From positions 1 through 64,000 of the forward strand of contig DJUX01000039.1 of assembly GCA_002440665.1 (NCBI GenBank): DNA of 64,000 bases, written 5' to 3'. The stretch comes from Dechloromonas sp. UBA6271 (GTDB lineage Bacteria; Pseudomonadota; Gammaproteobacteria; Burkholderiales; Rhodocyclaceae). The position numbers were made by a program, and so were the translations under genes. A model generated the notes under the pieces. The model did no database searches, had not been told where the DNA came from, and saw only the letters and a list, made by a program, of their open reading frames with translations. Every line of letters starts with the position of its first letter. Position 1 is the first letter of the stretch. Shown in pieces: positions 61,983-64,000 of the stretch.

Positions 61983-62217
61983 TGGGGTTTTCTCCGTTGA
62001 TGCTGTCAAGCCATTGCTTAAATTCGGCGGCCGGAACATACCGGGAGCGCGGCCCAAACTTCATAACGCGAACTGGAATGGTGCCAGCCAGCGATGCCGC
62101 CTCGAATGCGTCCGGTGTTAGCCCGGCCTTATGGGCGGCTACGCCCAAGCGCCAAAGGCCGGTAGCGTCCGCGTGATCCTGATTGGTTTTCAACTTTTTG
62201 CCCTTTTTTTGATGCAA
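61975..62217 (-). CDS. Small excisionase/AlpA-like DNA-binding protein
   Basis: An 80-residue protein with a winged-helix pattern of the MerR/excisionase type: WRLGVAAHKAGLTPDAFEAASLAGTIPVRVMKFGPRSRYVPAAEFKQWL. The helix, the IPV turn and the final xxxFxxWL helix match small excisionases and AlpA regulators. No ATG is available; the frame begins with TTG at 62217 and the real start may be a little further in. It overlaps the downstream gene by eight bases. Such proteins regulate excision or early transcription. Confidence 0.5.
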   Translation of the reverse strand: MHQKKGKKLKTNQDHADATGLWRLGVAAHKAGLTPDAFEAASLAGTIPVRVMKFGPRSRYVPAAEFKQWLDSINGENPNG

Positions 62218-62263
62218 CGGGCCTATTGTGGGTTTTTGATTTAACGCGGCCTGTGAGTGGATT

Positions 62264-62761
62264 TCAGCAACTCAAGGCCATGCCGGCGAATTTCTTAGCC
62301 AGCTCGCCAAGCGCCTGCTCGATATGGTCTTCGAGCAGCAGGCGCACCAGGTTTTCGTCGCTAAGTGCGGCGATTTGTGGGGCCAGGATGGCGGGGAGCG
62401 TGGCGAGGTGGGAGCGCATGGTGGCGCCGGCATCGGCTATTGCGGCGAGCACCAGGGCGGTTTCCATGAGCTGGCCAGCGCGCGAGGCGGATTCCATCTC
62501 GGCCAGGTCGGCGTTGGCGTCTTCGCGCCGGGCGCGGGCCGCTTGGTAATCATGCGCCGGGTGCATCCACCTCTGGTTTCCGGCGTCGACCGGCGGCGGC
62601 GCGGCGCCGCCCTCAGTCTGCGACATCTTCCAAAGGCTGGCATCGACGTCGACTTTCCCGTTGGCGGTCAACACCAGGCGCCCGGCTTTGCGGAGGGCTG
62701 TCACCCGCGCCGGTGAGCGGTCGATGTGACGGGCGAATTCAGAAAAGGTCATCTCGCTCAC
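62264..62761 (-). CDS. Terminase small subunit-like protein (Nu1 type)
   Basis: A 165-residue protein with an N-terminal helix-turn-helix (MTFSEFARHIDRSPARVTALRKAGRL) and a helical C-terminal part (DYQAARARREDANADLAEMESA, then ALVLAAIADAGATMRSHLATLP). This is the layout of Nu1-like small terminase subunits, which bind packaging sites on DNA. The start is GTG 62761, overlapping the previous stop, or ATG 62752. No large subunit is found downstream. Confidence 0.7.
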   Translation of the reverse strand: MSEMTFSEFARHIDRSPARVTALRKAGRLVLTANGKVDVDASLWKMSQTEGGAAPPPVDAGNQRWMHPAHDYQAARARREDANADLAEMESASRAGQLMETALVLAAIADAGATMRSHLATLPAILAPQIAALSDENLVRLLLEDHIEQALGELAKKFAGMALSC

Positions 62762-63267
62762 TCCCTGCCCCCTTTCCCTGACATGACACGGAGCACCGGC
62801 TCGCGAACCGCCCCGAGGCGAAGCTCGGCGCCGGCATCCAGTAGCGCGTCACTGAGCGCCAGGCGAAAGGCATCGCGCTCGATTCCAGCGACGGCCTTGC
62901 GGAAATTGCCGATTGCCGTCGCCCCTGGCGGGCGTGGGCGCCAGGGATCGAGGCCGGCGAAAGTGGCAGCGCTGTGGCAGTCGAGAATCAAATCCTCGCT
63001 CGACTCGTCGGAGAGTTGCATTAGAAACTGGAGAGTCCAGACGCGAACCATAGTCCGCAGCGGGTAAGGCGGGCGGCCGGTCACTGGCTTCGGGTAGCTC
63101 GGGGCGGCCAGGGCTTCCAGCTCGCCCCAGGGAATCAGCTTGTCTAGGCGCTCGAGCAAGCGCGCCCGCCTCGGTGCCCGCCCGCGTGGCCAGCTTACCG
63201 AGGTGAACAACCCTCGGCTGCCTGATCCATCAAAAACAGGTTTCATCTGAATATCCATAGTTAACAT
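62758..63267 (-). CDS. Detached IS5-type transposase N-terminal domain
   Basis: A 169-residue protein whose first 130 residues match the N-terminal (DUF772) domain of IS5-family transposases: RARLLERLDKLIPWGELEALAAPSYPK, RPPYPLRTMVRVWTLQFLMQLSD, then the SFRKAV-like GNFRKAVAGI segment. It stops where the catalytic DDE domain should begin (LRLGAVREPVLRV in place of the first Asp strand). No DDE catalytic domain follows and no inverted repeats are evident. The stop overlaps the small terminase start, so the gene is part of that operon. Either it is a remnant or the domain has been adopted by the element. Confidence 0.68.
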   Translation of the reverse strand: MLTMDIQMKPVFDGSGSRGLFTSVSWPRGRAPRRARLLERLDKLIPWGELEALAAPSYPKPVTGRPPYPLRTMVRVWTLQFLMQLSDESSEDLILDCHSAATFAGLDPWRPRPPGATAIGNFRKAVAGIERDAFRLALSDALLDAGAELRLGAVREPVLRVMSGKGGRE

Positions 63268-63362
63268 TAATCACGTTCACTAACTTTGATAGAAACTGAC
63301 TAGCTAGGTTTCGAGGCTCTTTGCACCCTCATGGGCATGAGACTGCAGGGGCCCCCGGCCGG

Positions 63363-63479
63363 TAATGCGGGTAATGCGGGAATTGCGGGGTCTGTTTCCT
63401 CTAATAAATATTTTTTGTCTCTGACATTTTTTTCGCATTGGTAGGAAGGGATACCGCATTACCCGCATTACCCGCATTT
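63363..63479. repeat. Two inverted arrays of three 9-bp repeats around an AT-rich core
   Basis: On the plus strand three head-to-tail units TAATGCGGG, TAATGCGGG, AATTGCGGG occupy 63363-63389. On the minus strand AAATGCGGG, TAATGCGGG, TAATGCGGT occupy 63479-63453. The 63 bases between (63390-63452) are T- and A-rich. The right array begins inside the stop region of the primase-like gene. The layout is that of an iteron-type replication origin. It could also be an operator or a large hairpin. Confidence 0.65.
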
Positions 63480-64000
63480 GATGACCTTCCATCGGGCAAC
63501 CTTCTTGTTGCCATCGGTTCCGGCCTGTTTGAGTTGCAGCCCGTCAATGATCCGGTCGCGGTTGCGCTGCGCCCAGCCACCCAGGCGGAGCCCGGTTGGC
63601 TTCTCGGAGCAAACCAGGTGCAGCGCATCGCGTAAGTCTTCATTGGCGCTCTGACCCATAGAGGAGGCGGCGGAGAGGACGGCGGCGACTGTGACGGGCT
63701 GGTTGCTGAATTCGTTGTACCAGGAAGAAAGCACCAAACGCAGCGCCTCGAGTTCAGGGTCGGCGGCGCGCAATTCTTCTGAGGTCAAGATCGGGTCGGG
63801 CAGTCCGAGCCAGATCAGCGGGCGACGAACCATGCGGTCCCATGTCTCGAAGCCACCGAACGCATGCAGGCCGGGGATGGCAGGCGATCCGGCTGCAATG
63901 TAGGCGGCGACGATGGTCAGCACATGCATGATGATCTCGCCTCGGCGCTCGCCAATAATGGCCAGGTGGTCACGGTCGAAACTGCGGTGTTCCGGGCGCT
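63468..64000 (-). CDS. Phage/plasmid primase-helicase-like protein, C-terminal part (partial)
   Basis: The minus-strand frame is open from the window edge to the TAA at 63468-63470 (177 residues visible). The sequence HRSFDRDHLAIIGERRGEII, followed by VLTIVAAYIAAG and the FGGFETWDRMVRRPLIWLGLPDPI region, resembles the end of P4-type primase/helicase proteins of phages and satellites. There the same block (RGEL then LTIxRAYxAAG, GSFExW) closes the AAA+ helicase part. The catalytic domains lie outside the window, so the assignment is by C-terminal similarity only. Confidence 0.55.
   Translation of the reverse strand, partial: RPEHRSFDRDHLAIIGERRGEIIMHVLTIVAAYIAAGSPAIPGLHAFGGFETWDRMVRRPLIWLGLPDPILTSEELRAADPELEALRLVLSSWYNEFSNQPVTVAAVLSAASSMGQSANEDLRDALHLVCSEKPTGLRLGGWAQRNRDRIIDGLQLKQAGTDGNKKVARWKVIKCG

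Noticed and set aside
63361..63480. CRISPR array
   Set aside because: The repeats are 9 bases, tandem and in opposite orientations on the two sides, with no spacers of regular length.

Overview
The window looks like the chromosome of a betaproteobacterium, most likely of the order Rhodocyclales (Dechloromonas/Azonexus-like). This is inferred from the high-GC housekeeping genes, a fused AroA-cytidylate kinase followed by rpsA-ihfB-lapA-lapB, and heptose, cysM, ppa, nadE and glnB genes in one run. No 16S gene is present, so this is an inference.

Layout. (1) 1-236: 3' end of glmS. (2) 239-23962: a 24-kb surface-polysaccharide (O-antigen type) locus, all on the + strand. It opens with a deletion scar that fuses the start of rmlB to the end of rmlA. 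Then come a DegT aminotransferase and acyltransferase pair, a flippase, a candidate polymerase, glycosyltransferases, a three-gene UDP-N-acetyl-6-deoxy-L-hexosamine pathway (dehydratase, reductase, 2-epimerase), a WbuB-like transferase, and a PglC/PglD/PglF-like set. A Wzz-like protein, a second flippase, a second candidate polymerase, two more GT2 enzymes and a second WbpM-like protein complete it. The stretch from about 1.7 to 8.2 kb is visibly richer in A+T than its flanks. Two runs of nine G lie inside coding sequence. (3) 24006-42703: housekeeping genes: aroA-cmk, rpsA, ihfB, LPS regulators lapA/lapB, ugd, heptose genes hldA/hldD, cysM, an exonuclease, ppa, nadE, glnB, smr, trxB, a Crp/Fnr regulator, ftsK and lolA. 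(4) 42727-56018: mostly membrane and accessory genes (thioesterase, 2-TM protein, spermidine-synthase-like membrane protein, CorC-type transporter, RarD, DUF599, diguanylate cyclase, CorA-like transporter, a frameshifted Yip1-like gene) and ppdK. (5) 56015-56698: a gene that looks like a plain SDR but carries both signature motifs of halohydrin dehalogenases. (6) about 56847-64000: a mobile element on the minus strand. It borders a cysN 3' remnant and runs out of the window.

The mobile element holds the C-terminus of a primase/helicase-like protein, two inverted arrays of 9-bp repeats around an AT-rich core, a detached IS5-type N-terminal domain, a terminase-small-subunit-like gene, six small genes, a tape measure protein and a terminator. 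No large terminase, portal or capsid gene lies between the small terminase and the tape measure. This looks like a phage satellite or a heavily reduced prophage, and it is the part of the window most likely to hold something undescribed.

The polysaccharide genes appear to make 6-deoxy amino sugars, build a lipid-linked unit (PglC-like initiating transferase), flip it (Wzx), polymerise it (Wzy) and set its length (Wzz). Nearby ugd, hldA/hldD, lapA/lapB and lolA supply the LPS core and outer-membrane side of the same process.
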